The position numbers and the translations under genes were made by a program. Positions 1 through 9,238 of a DNA stretch of 64,000 nucleotides are shown piece by piece. The stretch covers positions 1,302,001-1,366,000 of the forward strand of contig NZ_RCCK01000010.1 in the NCBI RefSeq assembly GCF_003664035.1, written 5' to 3'. The notes beneath the pieces were generated by a model that ran no database searches, was not told where the DNA came from, and worked only from the letters and a program-made list of their open reading frames with translations. This DNA comes from Pedobacter alluvionis (GTDB lineage: Bacteria; Bacteroidota; Bacteroidia; Sphingobacteriales; Sphingobacteriaceae). How positions within the stretch are numbered: the stretch's first letter is position 1; every line of letters begins with the position of its first letter.

Positions 1-1737
1 ACCAGTTGTAGCAAATAATTCAGCAGATTTTTCAGTTAAATAAGCATCTAAAGCTTTTGGCGTAGTTTTGATGTTTGATAAACCACGTGCTGCAGCTTCA
101 TCTTCCCATTCCTGGCTATAACCATTTCCTTCGAAACGGATGTTTTTAGATTCTTTGATGTATTTTTTGATCACGGTTAATAAAGCGATGTCTTTTTTAT
201 CACCTTTTTTGATCAATTTATCAACTTCAACTTTAAATTTAACCAATTGCTCGGCCATAATTGCGTTTAAGATCGTCATTGGAGCAGAAGAGTTTGCTGA
301 AGATCCAACTGCTCTAAGCTCAAATTTGTTACCTGTAAATGCGAAAGGAGAGGTACGGTTACGGTCGGTATTATCTAATAAAATCTGAGGGATTTTAGGA
401 ATACCTAACCAAAGTGCATTATCTTCTTTGATTTTTTTGCTGATACGTGAGTGCTCAATCTCATCTAATACATCGTTCAGTTGTGAACCTAAGAAGATAG
501 AGATAATTGCAGGTGGCGCTTCGTTAGCACCTAAACGGTGATCGTTGCTTACTGATGCAATACTTGCACGTAATAAATCGGCATGCTCACTAACTGCTTT
601 GATGGTGTTTACAAAGAAAGCAAGGAACATTAAGTTATTTTTAGGCGTTTTACCTGGTGCCAATAAGTTTTTACCTGTATCTGTAATTAACGACCAGTTG
701 TTGTGTTTACCTGATCCGTTGATACCTGCATAAGGTTTTTCGTGTAATAAAACACGGAAGTGGTGACGACGGGCAACTTTTTCCATCAAATCCATCAACA
801 ATTGGTTGTGATCGATTGCTAAGTTGATTTCTTCATAAATTGGCGCACACTCAAATTGAGATGGTGCAACCTCATTGTGACGGGTTTTTAAAGGAATACC
901 TAATTTTAAAGCTTCGTTTTCGAAATCTACCATGTAGCTGAATACACGCTCAGGGATAGAGCCGAAATAATGATCTTCTAATTGCTGGCCTTTAGCAGAC
1001 ATGTGTCCGAATAAAGCGCGACCAGTTAACAATAAATCCGGACGGGCGTTGAACAACGACTCATCAACAAGGAAATATTCTTGCTCAATACCTAAAGATG
1101 CATTTACTTTAGTGATGCTTTTATCGAAATACTGGCAAACATCAACAGCAGCTTTATCTAATGCGGCTAATGCTTTTAATAAAGGTGCTTTATAATCTAA
1201 CGCTTCCCCTGTGTAAGATACGAAAACAGTAGGGATGCAAAGGGTTTTACCTGCTTTACTTTCCATAATGAATGCTGGAGATGATGGATCCCAGGCAGTA
1301 TAACCACGGGCTTCGAAAGTATTACGGATACCGCCGTTAGGGAAACTAGAAGCATCTGGTTCTTGTTGAACTAAAGCGCTTCCTGCAAATTTCTCGATAG
1401 CTCCATCTCCACTTGGCTCAAAAAATGAATCATGTTTTTCAGCTGTTGTACCTGTTAATGGCTGGAACCAGTGCGTATAATGCGTTGCGCCGGCACTCAT
1501 TGCCCACGCTTTCATAGCGGTTGCAATTTGGTTGGCATCGTCTGAATTAATTAACTCACCCTGGTTGATAGATGATATTAATTTTTCATATACGTCCTTA
1601 GATAAGAAATCTCTCATTTTTTTCTTATCAAATACATTAGCGCCAAAAAAGTCAGAAATTTTTGCCGCTGGTGCTTTAACTTCTGGTGAAATTCTGTTTT
1701 GAGCCTCTTTTAATGCGATGGTTCTTAAGCTTTTCAT
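1..1737 (-). CDS. glnN: Glutamine synthetase type III (3' end cut by window)
   Basis: ATP-dependent ligation of ammonia to glutamate in the cytoplasm; the type III enzyme is the large GlnN form common in Bacteroidota. Reverse-strand translation from the ATG at 1735-1737 begins MKSLRTIALKEAQNRISPEV and stays open for 579 codons to the window edge, out of roughly 725 in the family. Visible signatures are GIEQEYF, the glutamate-binding NGSGKHNNWS and NRTSPFAFTGNKFELR. It is divergent from the TonB-like gene. The C-terminal 140-150 residues lie outside the window. Confidence 0.96.
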   Translation of the reverse strand, partial: MKSLRTIALKEAQNRISPEVKAPAAKISDFFGANVFDKKKMRDFLSKDVYEKLISSINQGELINSDDANQIATAMKAWAMSAGATHYTHWFQPLTGTTAEKHDSFFEPSGDGAIEKFAGSALVQQEPDASSFPNGGIRNTFEARGYTAWDPSSPAFIMESKAGKTLCIPTVFVSYTGEALDYKAPLLKALAALDKAAVDVCQYFDKSITKVNASLGIEQEYFLVDESLFNARPDLLLTGRALFGHMSAKGQQLEDHYFGSIPERVFSYMVDFENEALKLGIPLKTRHNEVAPSQFECAPIYEEINLAIDHNQLLMDLMEKVARRHHFRVLLHEKPYAGINGSGKHNNWSLITDTGKNLLAPGKTPKNNLMFLAFFVNTIKAVSEHADLLRASIASVSNDHRLGANEAPPAIISIFLGSQLNDVLDEIEHSRISKKIKEDNALWLGIPKIPQILLDNTDRNRTSPFAFTGNKFELRAVGSSANSSAPMTILNAIMAEQLVKFKVEVDKLIKKGDKKDIALLTVIKKYIKESKNIRFEGNGYSQEWEDEAAARGLSNIKTTPKALDAYLTEKSAELFATTG

Positions 1738-1757
1738 TAATTCGTTATGTTTTTTGT

Positions 1758-1765
1758 CAAAAATA
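1758..1765 (-). promoter_or_regulatory. Candidate -7 promoter element of glnN
   Basis: On the minus strand this reads TATTTTTG, matching the Bacteroidota -7 consensus TAnnTTTG, 20 bases before the glnN start. No clear -33 TTTG lies 19-20 bases upstream (the position reads TTAC-like), so the call is weak. Confidence 0.35.
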
Positions 1766-1939
1766 GTATATTTTATTAATTCTCGTAAAAGAATCGTGTT
1801 GTTTTTATGAATTTTATTGAAAATGAAATAAAAAAATGTTTTTCGGGTGAGAAATTTCATTTTTTGTAAAGAAAATAGATTTTTCGAATGTTTTATGGAA
1901 TTGAAGATTTCGCTGCATCATGGTATAAAAATAAAAGCT

Positions 1940-2779
1940 ATGTTCAACTCTTCAATTAACGTATACAAAACCGAGTGGCTCGATCTTGTATTTGCAAACC
2001 GCAACAAAAACTATGGTGCTTACGATTTAAGGTCAAAATCTTCAAAGATTATGACAAGGGCCCTTTTTGTATCTGGAAGTTTATTTGTACTTGCCTGTTT
2101 CTCTCCCTTAATTTATGCAAAATTGGTTCCTAAAGAAGAAGCGGTTGTAGAAACGGCAAAAGTTATAGACTTAACGAATGTGATTCACCAGATGAAACCG
2201 GATATGCCTAAACCAGAGGAGAAACCAGAGCCAAAAAAAGCAGAACCGGTAAAGGTAAAAACAGTAGCCTTATCTAATAATATAGTTGTCGTAAATAAAG
2301 TAAACCTTCCGGATCCGCCAACAATTAAAGAAATCGAGAATGCTGTGATCAGTGATAGAACACAAGATGGGCTAGTAGCTCCAAATTTGGTTATTCCAGA
2401 TGCAAAAGGTAATGGAACAGGAACCGCTAAAGAAGGTACAGGAGAAAGTTCAAATGAAGTTGTTGGTTTAAATGGTGTTGACGAATACCCTGAATTTACC
2501 GGAGGGGCCAAAGCCTGGTCTAAATATATGGAGCGTAACTTAAGGTACCCGTCAAGAGCTCAGGATGAAGGCGCAGCCGGAAAAGTATTTGTGAGTTTTG
2601 TGGTGGAAAAAGATGGTTCAATTACTGATGTATCGGTAATTAAAGGAATCGGTTTTGGCTGTGATGAGGAAGCAATTAAAGTGATTAAAAAATCGCCGCT
2701 TTGGAAACCTGGAAAAAATAAAGGCGTTCCCGTGCGTGTAAGGTATAATATGGCCATTAACTTTCAGATTTCTAATTAG
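1940..2779 (+). CDS. TonB-family energy transducer protein
   Basis: Periplasm-spanning protein that probably couples the inner-membrane proton gradient to outer-membrane receptors. The ATG at 1940 gives MFNSSINVYKTEWLDLVF followed by NYGAYDLR, the conserved N-terminal motif of Bacteroidota TonB-like proteins, so the longer upstream reading (31 more codons) is rejected. One membrane segment lies near residues 38-58. A Pro/Glu/Lys-rich linker (PKPEEKPEPKKAEPVKVK) follows, then a C-terminal TonB domain (RYPSRAQDEGAAGKVFVSFVV ... PGKNKGVPVRVRYNMAINFQI). Length 279 aa is normal. No exbB/exbD is adjacent. Confidence 0.9.
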   Translation: MFNSSINVYKTEWLDLVFANRNKNYGAYDLRSKSSKIMTRALFVSGSLFVLACFSPLIYAKLVPKEEAVVETAKVIDLTNVIHQMKPDMPKPEEKPEPKKAEPVKVKTVALSNNIVVVNKVNLPDPPTIKEIENAVISDRTQDGLVAPNLVIPDAKGNGTGTAKEGTGESSNEVVGLNGVDEYPEFTGGAKAWSKYMERNLRYPSRAQDEGAAGKVFVSFVVEKDGSITDVSVIKGIGFGCDEEAIKVIKKSPLWKPGKNKGVPVRVRYNMAINFQISN

Positions 2780-2885
2780 AAGGGGATGGATGATGTGCGA
2801 TGGAAGATGTTGGATGGAAAATGGATGATGAATGATTTCTATTAACGCTCTTGGTTTTTAGGGGGATGTAGGGTTAGGTAAATTG

Positions 2886-2919
2886 AAACGGTTTGGGCGG
2901 TGCCCAGACCGTTTTTTTT
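2886..2919 (+). terminator. Intrinsic terminator after the TonB-like gene
   Basis: Arms AAACGGTTTGGGC (2886-2898) and GCCCAGACCGTTT (2902-2914) pair along 13 bp with one G-U wobble and a 3-base loop, followed by a T run to 2919. It lies about 110 bases after the TonB stop codon. Confidence 0.85.
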
Positions 2920-2934
2920 CGATCCGTCGGGGTT

Positions 2935-3110
2935 GTTTCATAAATATGAAATGTCTTCCTGAGCTTGCCGAAGGACTTGTAAAAGTGCCTTTTTGGGCGT
3001 TTCGATAAGCTCAACGTGACAAAATCTAAAGATAATTGATTTATTAGACAGTCCCCTTATTAGCATGATAGATGCTGAAATAAATTCAGCGTGACGGTAT
3101 TCCCCAGTTT
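2935..3110. repeat. Short dispersed inverted-repeat fragments
   Basis: This non-coding stretch carries fragments of the CCTGAGCTTGCCGAAGGAC / TTCGATAAGCTCAACGTGAC type and a GCTGAA...TTCAGC hairpin. These are REP-like intergenic repeats common in Pedobacter-type genomes. No coding sequence is seen. Confidence 0.55.
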
Positions 3111-3428
3111 GTCATTCTGAGGGTTAATTAATTGTTTAAAATCAATATGAGTGAGGTATAATTGTCTTCTCTTGTCCCACGGTGTGGTCTTGCCTCGGCT
3201 CGCCGCCGCCGAAGGGCTCTTTCTTTTTGGTGTCAAAAAGAAACAAAAAACACCGGCTGAAAATTTTTCTTTTGAAGCCAGTTGTTCGGCTAGAACAGTG
3301 CAGCCCGAAAAATTTGTTAGGCCGGATTTAAGCAGAACGGGGATATCATGCTATGGCCTAGCTGGGCGGAAATACTAAAGTAATTAAAGTTCTGATTAAT
3401 AATGATTTGTAAAGTAAACATCAATGAT
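3111..3428 (+). repeat. Dispersed ~320-bp structured element, copy A
   Basis: Near-identical along its length to 53962-54279, from GTCATTCTGAGGGTTAATTA to the run CTGATTAATAAT. A 75-codon frame crosses it, but changes between copies follow base pairing rather than codons, so I do not call a gene. At its heart is a 10-bp hairpin, TTTCTTTTTG (3220-3229) with CAAAAAGAAA (3234-3243). Its loop is GTGT, and the loop's complement ACAC sits at 3250-3253. Copy B has loop GCAT and complement ATGC. Confidence 0.85.
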
Positions 3429-3436
3429 AGTGCAGT

Positions 3437-3547
3437 GAAGAATCTTTAGCGATGAAATACCTCTATCGTCAATTTAACCATTGCAAAACCTTGATAAATT
3501 AAAAGATGTAAACACCTGTTAAAGATTCTTCGTTCCTCAGAATGACA
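3437..3547. repeat. REP-like inverted repeat
   Basis: Arms GAAGAATCTTTA (3437-3448) and TAAAGATTCTTC (3520-3531) are perfect complements, followed by CTCAGAATGACA. This is the end of the widespread GTCATTCTGAG...CTCAGAATGAC type of intergenic palindrome. Non-coding. Confidence 0.6.
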
Positions 3548-3594
3548 GATTTTTGTAGAGAGATTTATCCGAATTAGATTTTCGATTCCGTTCG

Positions 3595-3640
3595 CAAGGA
3601 AAAAAAAATGGATGATGGTTTTTATTCCATCATCCATTTT
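3595..3640 (-). terminator. Intrinsic terminator of purL
   Basis: Perfect 14-bp arms AAAATGGATGATGG (3605-3618) and CCATCATCCATTTT (3627-3640) with an 8-base loop. Read on the minus strand the stem runs straight into eight or nine T residues. It begins 18 bases past the purL stop. Short ATGGATGATG strings recur at 2783-2835 and 3645-3652. Confidence 0.8.
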
Positions 3641-3657
3641 ACATCATCCATTAACTC

Positions 3658-6600
3658 TTATCCCTTGTTTTCAATCCACTTGCGTGCATTTACAAAGGCT
3701 TCCATCCATGGGGAAACTTCGTCTTTACGGCCTTGCGGATAATTTGCCCAGTGCCATTGGAATAATGAACGCTCAATGTGCGGCATCATCACCAGGTGGC
3801 GACCGCTTTCATCGCATAACATTGCGGTGTTGTAATCTGAACCATTCGGACTGGCCGGATAAGTTTCGTAAGCATATTTAGCTACGATTTTATATTTGTC
3901 TTCTGCGTATGGTAACGAGAATCTGCCTTCACCATGTGATACCCAAACGCCTAAAGTACTTCCAGCCAGGGTAGATAACATCACTGAATTATTTTCCTGT
4001 AAGGTTAACGATGTGAAAATACTTTCGTGCTTGCCGCTTTTGTTGTGCAGCATTTTAGGTTTTTCTGCGTGGTCTTTATTAATTAAGCCCAACTCTACAA
4101 ATAACTGGCAACCATTACAAATACCTACTGATAAAGTATCAGGACGGGCAAAGAATTTCTCTAAAGCTACCCTTGCTTTTTCGTTGTATAAAAATGCTCC
4201 TGCCCAGCCTTTTGCTGATCCTAAAACATCAGAGTTGGAGAAACCACCCACTGCACCGATAAACTGAATATCTTCTAAAGTTTCTCTTCCAGTAATTAAA
4301 TCGGTCATGTGTACATCTTTCACATCAAAACCTGCCAGATACATCGCATTGGCCAGTTCGCGTTCGGAGTTACTTCCTTTTTCACGAATAATGGCTGCTT
4401 TAGGTCTAGGTTTAGTTTCGTCGATTACCGGTTTTTTACCATCGAAAGTAAGTGGGAAATTGTAATTTAAAACGTGGTTTTTATAATTGTCGTAACGCTC
4501 TTTTGCTAAACCGTTACCTGTTTGTTTGTTATCTAACAGATAAGAAGTTTTAAACCAAACATCGCGTAAATGGTCGATATCAAAGTTGAAACTATCTGTA
4601 GCATTCTTAACTTCCAGCTTAGCTGATGTATTTACCTCACCAATTTTATGGAAAGTAACGCCAGCCTGAGCAAAAGTTTCTTCAACTGAAGCATCAGCCT
4701 GGAAAACGATACCGATATTCTCTGCAAATAATACTTTAATACTATCCGCTTCTGCTAAAGAAGACAAATCGATCGAAGCGCCTAAGTCGCGGTCGGCAAA
4801 ACACATTTCCAATAGGGTTGTGATTAAACCACCACTACCAATATCGTGACCAGCTTGTATTTTATCAGCTTTAATTAACTGCTGCAAGGTATTGAAAGCT
4901 GTTTTAAATTGATCAGCTTCTTTTACATCAGGTGTTTCTGTACCTATTTTGTTTAAAATTTGTGCGAAAGATGAACCACCTAATTTATAAGTATCATTAG
5001 AAAGGTTGATGTAGTATATCGATCCGCCATCTTTCTGCAATACAGGTTCAACTACTTTGGTGATATCATCACAATTTGCCCCGGCAGAAATAATCACCGT
5101 TCCAGGTGCAATTACATCACCATCTTTGTATTTCTGTTTCATCGACAATGAATCTTTTCCGGTTGGGATATTGATTCCTAAATCGATGGCAAAATCAGAA
5201 CAGGCTTTTACCGCTGCATATAAACGGGCATCTTCACCTTCATTTTTACAAGCCCACATCCAGTTGGCAGAAAGTGAAACACTTTTTAATCCATCTTTTA
5301 AAGGGGCCCAAACAATATTCGAAAGTGATTCGGCAATGGCATTGCGGCTACCAGCAGCCGGATCAATCAAGGCTGAAAGTGGCGCATGACCAACTGAAGT
5401 GGCAATCCCTTCTTTACCCTGAAAATCTAAAGCCATTACACCACAGTTATTTAATGGTAATTGTAAGGGGCCTGCACATTGCTGTTTGGCTACTCGGCCA
5501 CCCACACAACGGTCTACTTTATTGGTTAACCAATCTTTAGCAGCCACCGCTTCTAATTGAAGCACTTGTTCTAAGTAAGTATTTAGTTGAGTAGTATCGT
5601 AATTAAGTGCACTGTATTTACGATCTACCGTGGTATCTTCCATTACAACTTTGGGCGAGCTGCCAAACATATCGGCCAACTCAAAATCCATAGGTTTTAA
5701 ACCGGTAGTGGCCGATTTGAAGGTGAAACGGTGATCGCCGGTAACTTTACCTACAGTATACATAGGTGAGCGCTCACGGTCGGCAATTTTTTGTAAGGTT
5801 TCGATGTGCTCGTTGCCAATTACCAATCCCATTCTTTCCTGCGATTCGTTACCGATAATTTCTTTAGCCGAAAGGGTAGGGTCGCCAACTGGCAATTTAT
5901 CCAGGTTAATTAACCCACCGGTTTCTTCAACCAGTTCTGATAAACAATTTAAGTGACCACCTGCACCGTGATCGTGGATTGAAATGATCGAATTGTGATC
6001 GCTTTCTACCATGCCACGAACGGCATTTGCAGCACGTTTTTGCATCTCAGGGTTGGATCTCTGGATGGCATTTAATTCAATGCCGCTTCCGTGCTGACCG
6101 GTATCAGCAGATGAAACTGCTGCACCACCCATTCCGATTCTATAATTTTCACCACCTAAGATCACGATATTGTCGCCTTCCTGTGGTTTAAGTTTTTGCG
6201 CCTGGCTGGCTTTACCGTAACCAATACCACCGGCAAGCATAATTACTTTATCGAAGCCAAGTTTTCTGTTGTTTTCTTCATGTTCGAAGGTTAAAACCGA
6301 ACCTGTAATTAGCGGTTGCCCAAATTTATTGCCAAAATCGGTAGCACCGTTTGATGCTTTGATCAGGATATTCATTGGCGTTTGATACAACCATTGTCTT
6401 TCTTCAACGCCTTGTTCCCATGGGCGGTTATCTTCTAAACGCGAAAGCGCAGTCATATAAACGGCAGTTCCGGCTAAAGGTAAAGAACCTTGGCCACCAG
6501 CCAAACGGTCTCTGATTTCGCCACCAGATCCGGTTGCCGCACCGTTGAAAGGCTCAACTGTTGTCGGGAAATTGTGTGTTTCTGCTTTTAAAGAGATTAC

Positions 6601-7320
6601 TGAATCGAAATCGCTAGTGGTGTAATAATCGGGCTCATCTGCACGTTTAGGTGCGAACTGCTGTACTTTTGGGCCTTTAATAAAGGCTACGTTATCTTTA
6701 TATGCCGAAACAATATCGTTCGGATTTTCTTCAGAAGTTTTGCGGATGAGTTTAAACAATGAAGTAGGTTGCTCCACACCATCAATTACGAATTTTCCGT
6801 TAAAGATTTTGTGACGGCAATGTTCCGAATTCACCTGCGAGAAACCAAATACCTCAGAATCGGTCAAAGGTCTTTCTAGCTTTTTTGCTAATGTATTTAA
6901 GTACTCAACTTCTTCATCACTTAAAGAAAGGCCTTCCTGTTTATTGTAAGCCGCAATGTCTGTAATTTCTAAAATCGGTTCAGGTTTGATGTTGATGGTG
7001 TATACCTCCTGATCAAGCTTGTCGTATTTTTGAGAAAGCATCGGGTCGTAATCAGCAAAGTTTTCGTCTACCCGCTTAAATTCTTCAATCCTGATGATTC
7101 CCTGCATGTCCATGTTCTGGGTAATCTCTACAGCATTGGTACTCCAGGGGGTAATCATTGCTGCTCTTGGTCCAACGAAAAAACCTGTCAGGGCTGTTTC
7201 TTGCGAGATTTTGGCACCGCCAAATAACCATTCAAGTTTAGTAATATCAGTGGTAGAAAGCGCTTTGTCTGTTTGTAGAACAAAAATCGCCTGCGATTGA
7301 CTAAGGAAGAAATGAATCAT
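3658..7320 (-). CDS. purL: Phosphoribosylformylglycinamidine synthase, large single-chain form
   Basis: Converts FGAR, glutamine and ATP to FGAM, step four of purine synthesis. About 1220 residues matches the fused PurL of Proteobacteria and Bacteroidota rather than the split PurL/PurQ/PurS form. The N-terminal and two AIRS-type halves are present (SLKAETHNFPTTVEPFNGAA, IGMGGAAVSSADTGQ, HDHGAGGHLNCLSELVEE). The C-terminal glutaminase has the nucleophile in VGICNGCQ (about residue 1070) and the His/Glu pair in MMPHIERS. I take the ATG at 7320 (MIHFFLSQS); another ATG seven codons upstream is possible. It stands alone and ends at a strong terminator. Confidence 0.97.
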   Translation of the reverse strand: MIHFFLSQSQAIFVLQTDKALSTTDITKLEWLFGGAKISQETALTGFFVGPRAAMITPWSTNAVEITQNMDMQGIIRIEEFKRVDENFADYDPMLSQKYDKLDQEVYTINIKPEPILEITDIAAYNKQEGLSLSDEEVEYLNTLAKKLERPLTDSEVFGFSQVNSEHCRHKIFNGKFVIDGVEQPTSLFKLIRKTSEENPNDIVSAYKDNVAFIKGPKVQQFAPKRADEPDYYTTSDFDSVISLKAETHNFPTTVEPFNGAATGSGGEIRDRLAGGQGSLPLAGTAVYMTALSRLEDNRPWEQGVEERQWLYQTPMNILIKASNGATDFGNKFGQPLITGSVLTFEHEENNRKLGFDKVIMLAGGIGYGKASQAQKLKPQEGDNIVILGGENYRIGMGGAAVSSADTGQHGSGIELNAIQRSNPEMQKRAANAVRGMVESDHNSIISIHDHGAGGHLNCLSELVEETGGLINLDKLPVGDPTLSAKEIIGNESQERMGLVIGNEHIETLQKIADRERSPMYTVGKVTGDHRFTFKSATTGLKPMDFELADMFGSSPKVVMEDTTVDRKYSALNYDTTQLNTYLEQVLQLEAVAAKDWLTNKVDRCVGGRVAKQQCAGPLQLPLNNCGVMALDFQGKEGIATSVGHAPLSALIDPAAGSRNAIAESLSNIVWAPLKDGLKSVSLSANWMWACKNEGEDARLYAAVKACSDFAIDLGINIPTGKDSLSMKQKYKDGDVIAPGTVIISAGANCDDITKVVEPVLQKDGGSIYYINLSNDTYKLGGSSFAQILNKIGTETPDVKEADQFKTAFNTLQQLIKADKIQAGHDIGSGGLITTLLEMCFADRDLGASIDLSSLAEADSIKVLFAENIGIVFQADASVEETFAQAGVTFHKIGEVNTSAKLEVKNATDSFNFDIDHLRDVWFKTSYLLDNKQTGNGLAKERYDNYKNHVLNYNFPLTFDGKKPVIDETKPRPKAAIIREKGSNSERELANAMYLAGFDVKDVHMTDLITGRETLEDIQFIGAVGGFSNSDVLGSAKGWAGAFLYNEKARVALEKFFARPDTLSVGICNGCQLFVELGLINKDHAEKPKMLHNKSGKHESIFTSLTLQENNSVMLSTLAGSTLGVWVSHGEGRFSLPYAEDKYKIVAKYAYETYPASPNGSDYNTAMLCDESGRHLVMMPHIERSLFQWHWANYPQGRKDEVSPWMEAFVNARKWIENKG

Positions 7321-7428
7321 GCTTTTTTTTTGAAGTTGCAAAAATAGCGTTTAAAATTTAAAAAGCTTGTTGCAGCGTGCAATATAATTGCGCTTTTATT
7401 ACTTTTGACGTTAATGTAACTCACAGAT

Positions 7429-7512
7429 CGTCATTTCGAGCGGAGTGCAACGCAGTTGAGAAATCTGTTAAGATAGATCTCTCCACTCCGCGATGCTTCG
7501 GTCGAGAAGACG
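7429..7512. repeat. REP-like palindrome (GTCATTTCGAGC type)
   Basis: Imperfect inverted repeat starting CGTCATTTCGAGCGGAG and closing with CTCCACTCCGCGATGCTTCGG and GTCGAGAAGACG. The same family occurs at 55665-55767. It lies between the divergent purL and YaeR-like genes. No REP-associated transposase gene is in the window. Confidence 0.7.
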
Positions 7513-7578
7513 ACTTTATTTAGAAGAAATTTTATAGAAATTGCTGCTGCAAATGTATTTTCTTATTAAATCAAATTT

Positions 7579-7962
7579 ATGTTCAATAAAATCCATCACA
7601 TTGCCATTATTTGTTCTGACTACGAAAAATCGAAAGACTTTTATGTAAATAAATTGGGTTTTACTGTTTTAGCAGAGGTTTACCGTGCGGAAAGGAAATC
7701 GTATAAGTTAGATCTTGCCGTAAATGGTGTATATCAGATCGAGCTTTTCTCTTTCGAAAATCCGCCTGCACGTCCATCCCGGCCAGAGGCACAGGGTTTG
7801 CGCCATTTGGCTTTTGAGGTGGAAGATATTGAGAAGGAGATTTCGCGGTTAAATGATCGGGGGATTGTGACCGAGCCGATCCGCATTGACGAATTTACGG
7901 ATAAACGTTTTACTTTTTTTGCTGATCCGGATGGTTTACCACTAGAACTGTACGAGGTTTAA
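7579..7962 (+). CDS. VOC-family protein, YaeR/GloA2-like
   Basis: Small vicinal-oxygen-chelate protein of 127 aa; the close E. coli relative YaeR has no settled reaction. Two beta-alpha-beta-beta-beta modules are visible: HHIAIICSDYEKSKDFYVN with IELFSF, then GLRHLAFEVEDIE with DPDGLPLELYEV. The likely metal ligands are the first His (HHIAII), Glu (IELFSF), His (LRHLAF) and the final Glu (LELYEV). It ends one base before the trmN6 start, so the two genes are probably co-transcribed. Confidence 0.88.
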   Translation: MFNKIHHIAIICSDYEKSKDFYVNKLGFTVLAEVYRAERKSYKLDLAVNGVYQIELFSFENPPARPSRPEAQGLRHLAFEVEDIEKEISRLNDRGIVTEPIRIDEFTDKRFTFFADPDGLPLELYEV

Positions 7963-7963
7963 G

Positions 7964-8665
7964 ATGAGTGTTTTTAAATTCAAGCAGTTTGAAGTAGACC
8001 AAACGGGCTGCGCCATGAAAATTAATACAGATGGGGTTTTAATTGGGGCTATGGTAAATCACCATGCGCCTAAAAACATATTGGATATCGGAACAGGTAC
8101 CGGTGTGATTGCATTGATGTTGGCGCAACGTTTTCCTGACGCACATATACATGCAGTAGAAATAGACGGACTAGCAGCAGAAACAGCGGGAAGGAATTTC
8201 CAGTCGTCAGTTTTCAGTGAACGGTTAAGTATTAACCATATCGCAATTGAACAATATAACCATAATGAAAAATTTGATCTGATTGTTTCCAATCCACCTT
8301 TTTTTGTGAATGATTTAAAGAATGAGGAATTTAGGAAAGGAATAGCAAGGCATGCAAGTGAAGATTTCTTCAGCTTATTGGTTGAAAAATCAAACTCACT
8401 TTTGGCTGATAATGGGCAGATTTGGCTTATTTTACCGGTAAAACAGGCGGATGAAGTGATTGCAGTCGCATCACAATATGATTTATCGCTTGCTGAACGG
8501 ATCAATATACATTCCGATGAAAATAAGCCAACTTTCAGGCAAATGATCTGTTTGAAAAAAGGCAAAACGCTTTTAAAAGAAAGTGATTTTAATATTTACC
8601 AATCTTTAAAGGAGCATACCAAAGCATATCAGCTTTTACTGAAAGATTTTTTTCTGGCTTATTAG
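7964..8665 (+). CDS. trmN6: tRNA1(Val) (adenine(37)-N6)-methyltransferase
   Basis: SAM-dependent methylation of A37 in tRNA(Val), the YfiC/TrmN6 family. The 233 residues contain the SAM-binding motif LDIGTGTGVIALMLAQ (about residues 40-56), an acidic motif II (HAVEID) and the N6-adenine catalytic motif NPPFF (about residue 110). Length matches the family. The start follows the VOC stop codon by a single base. Confidence 0.93.
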   Translation: MSVFKFKQFEVDQTGCAMKINTDGVLIGAMVNHHAPKNILDIGTGTGVIALMLAQRFPDAHIHAVEIDGLAAETAGRNFQSSVFSERLSINHIAIEQYNHNEKFDLIVSNPPFFVNDLKNEEFRKGIARHASEDFFSLLVEKSNSLLADNGQIWLILPVKQADEVIAVASQYDLSLAERINIHSDENKPTFRQMICLKKGKTLLKESDFNIYQSLKEHTKAYQLLLKDFFLAY

Positions 8666-8719
8666 AGTTGGTTTAAAATTAGATAAAATTATTTCGTTTG
8701 TCAGTTTATAAAGATTCTT

Positions 8720-8890
8720 CTAGCGCTCTATGCCGCGGGGCATGGTACTTTGGAGCGCCAAAGTACCCAAAGCGCTTTGTCAATCCAGCAATGTGGCCTC
8801 TCACCTTCCCACGCTCATCAAAAAAACAGCGGCACTTTGTTTTGTGTTCAATTCTTTTTAAAATTAAATTATCGCTTATGAACACAAAAC
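8720..8890 (+). repeat. Dispersed structured element, second type (copy C)
   Basis: Compound hairpin element in a 630-base non-coding stretch. It holds ATGCC(GCGG)GGCAT at 8730-8743 and a perfect 10-bp hairpin GGTACTTTGG (8744-8753) with CCAAAGTACC (8758-8767). That hairpin has loop AGCG, and the loop's complement CGCT is at 8773-8776. GTTTTGTGTTC (8839-8849) pairs with GAACACAAAAC (8880-8890). The core has the same plan as copies A and B although the sequence differs. An 82-codon frame across it is not considered a gene. Confidence 0.7.
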
Positions 8891-9238
8891 CACTGCGTTT
8901 CAGGTTTGTTGGTGCCGTTTGTTTTATCCTGCAACTGTTTTTTTGATTCGTCTGCCACTTGGGATTGACAGCGTGCTTCGGTAAAACCTGTTTGTTTTCG
9001 AAAGGAAGTTAGCATAATGCCACAAAATCTATAAAAAAAATGTCCTAAGTAAATATGGGAACCACGGAATGTTCTGCCAAGCTAATTTTAAGCTTATTGC
9101 ATAACGGATCGGAATTAATTCTCGATGACGACTCCTTGTAGCCTATCAATCCAAAAAACTCCCCAGTCATTTTAATTGATTTTTATGAAAAATTAAATAG
9201 GCTAATTTAATGGCTGAAAATTATGCCCTTTCTGATAT
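8891..9238. other. Non-coding stretch, nothing recognised
   Basis: No supported reading frame and no clear repeat. It separates the structured element from the leader of the serine hydrolase gene. Confidence 0.5.

Noticed and set aside
3151..3378. 75-codon frame resembling the 78-codon frame at 54002-54238, as a small protein gene
   Set aside because: Substitutions between copies preserve hairpin pairing rather than codons, there is no ribosome site or family, and the frame exists because the repeat is conserved.
8059..8565. 168-codon minus-strand frame
   Set aside because: It lies wholly inside trmN6 on the opposite strand, and trmN6 has full family motifs.
8698..8946. 82-codon frame after trmN6
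   Set aside because: It runs across perfect hairpins of a dispersed element and has a peptide typical of mis-called repeat frames.
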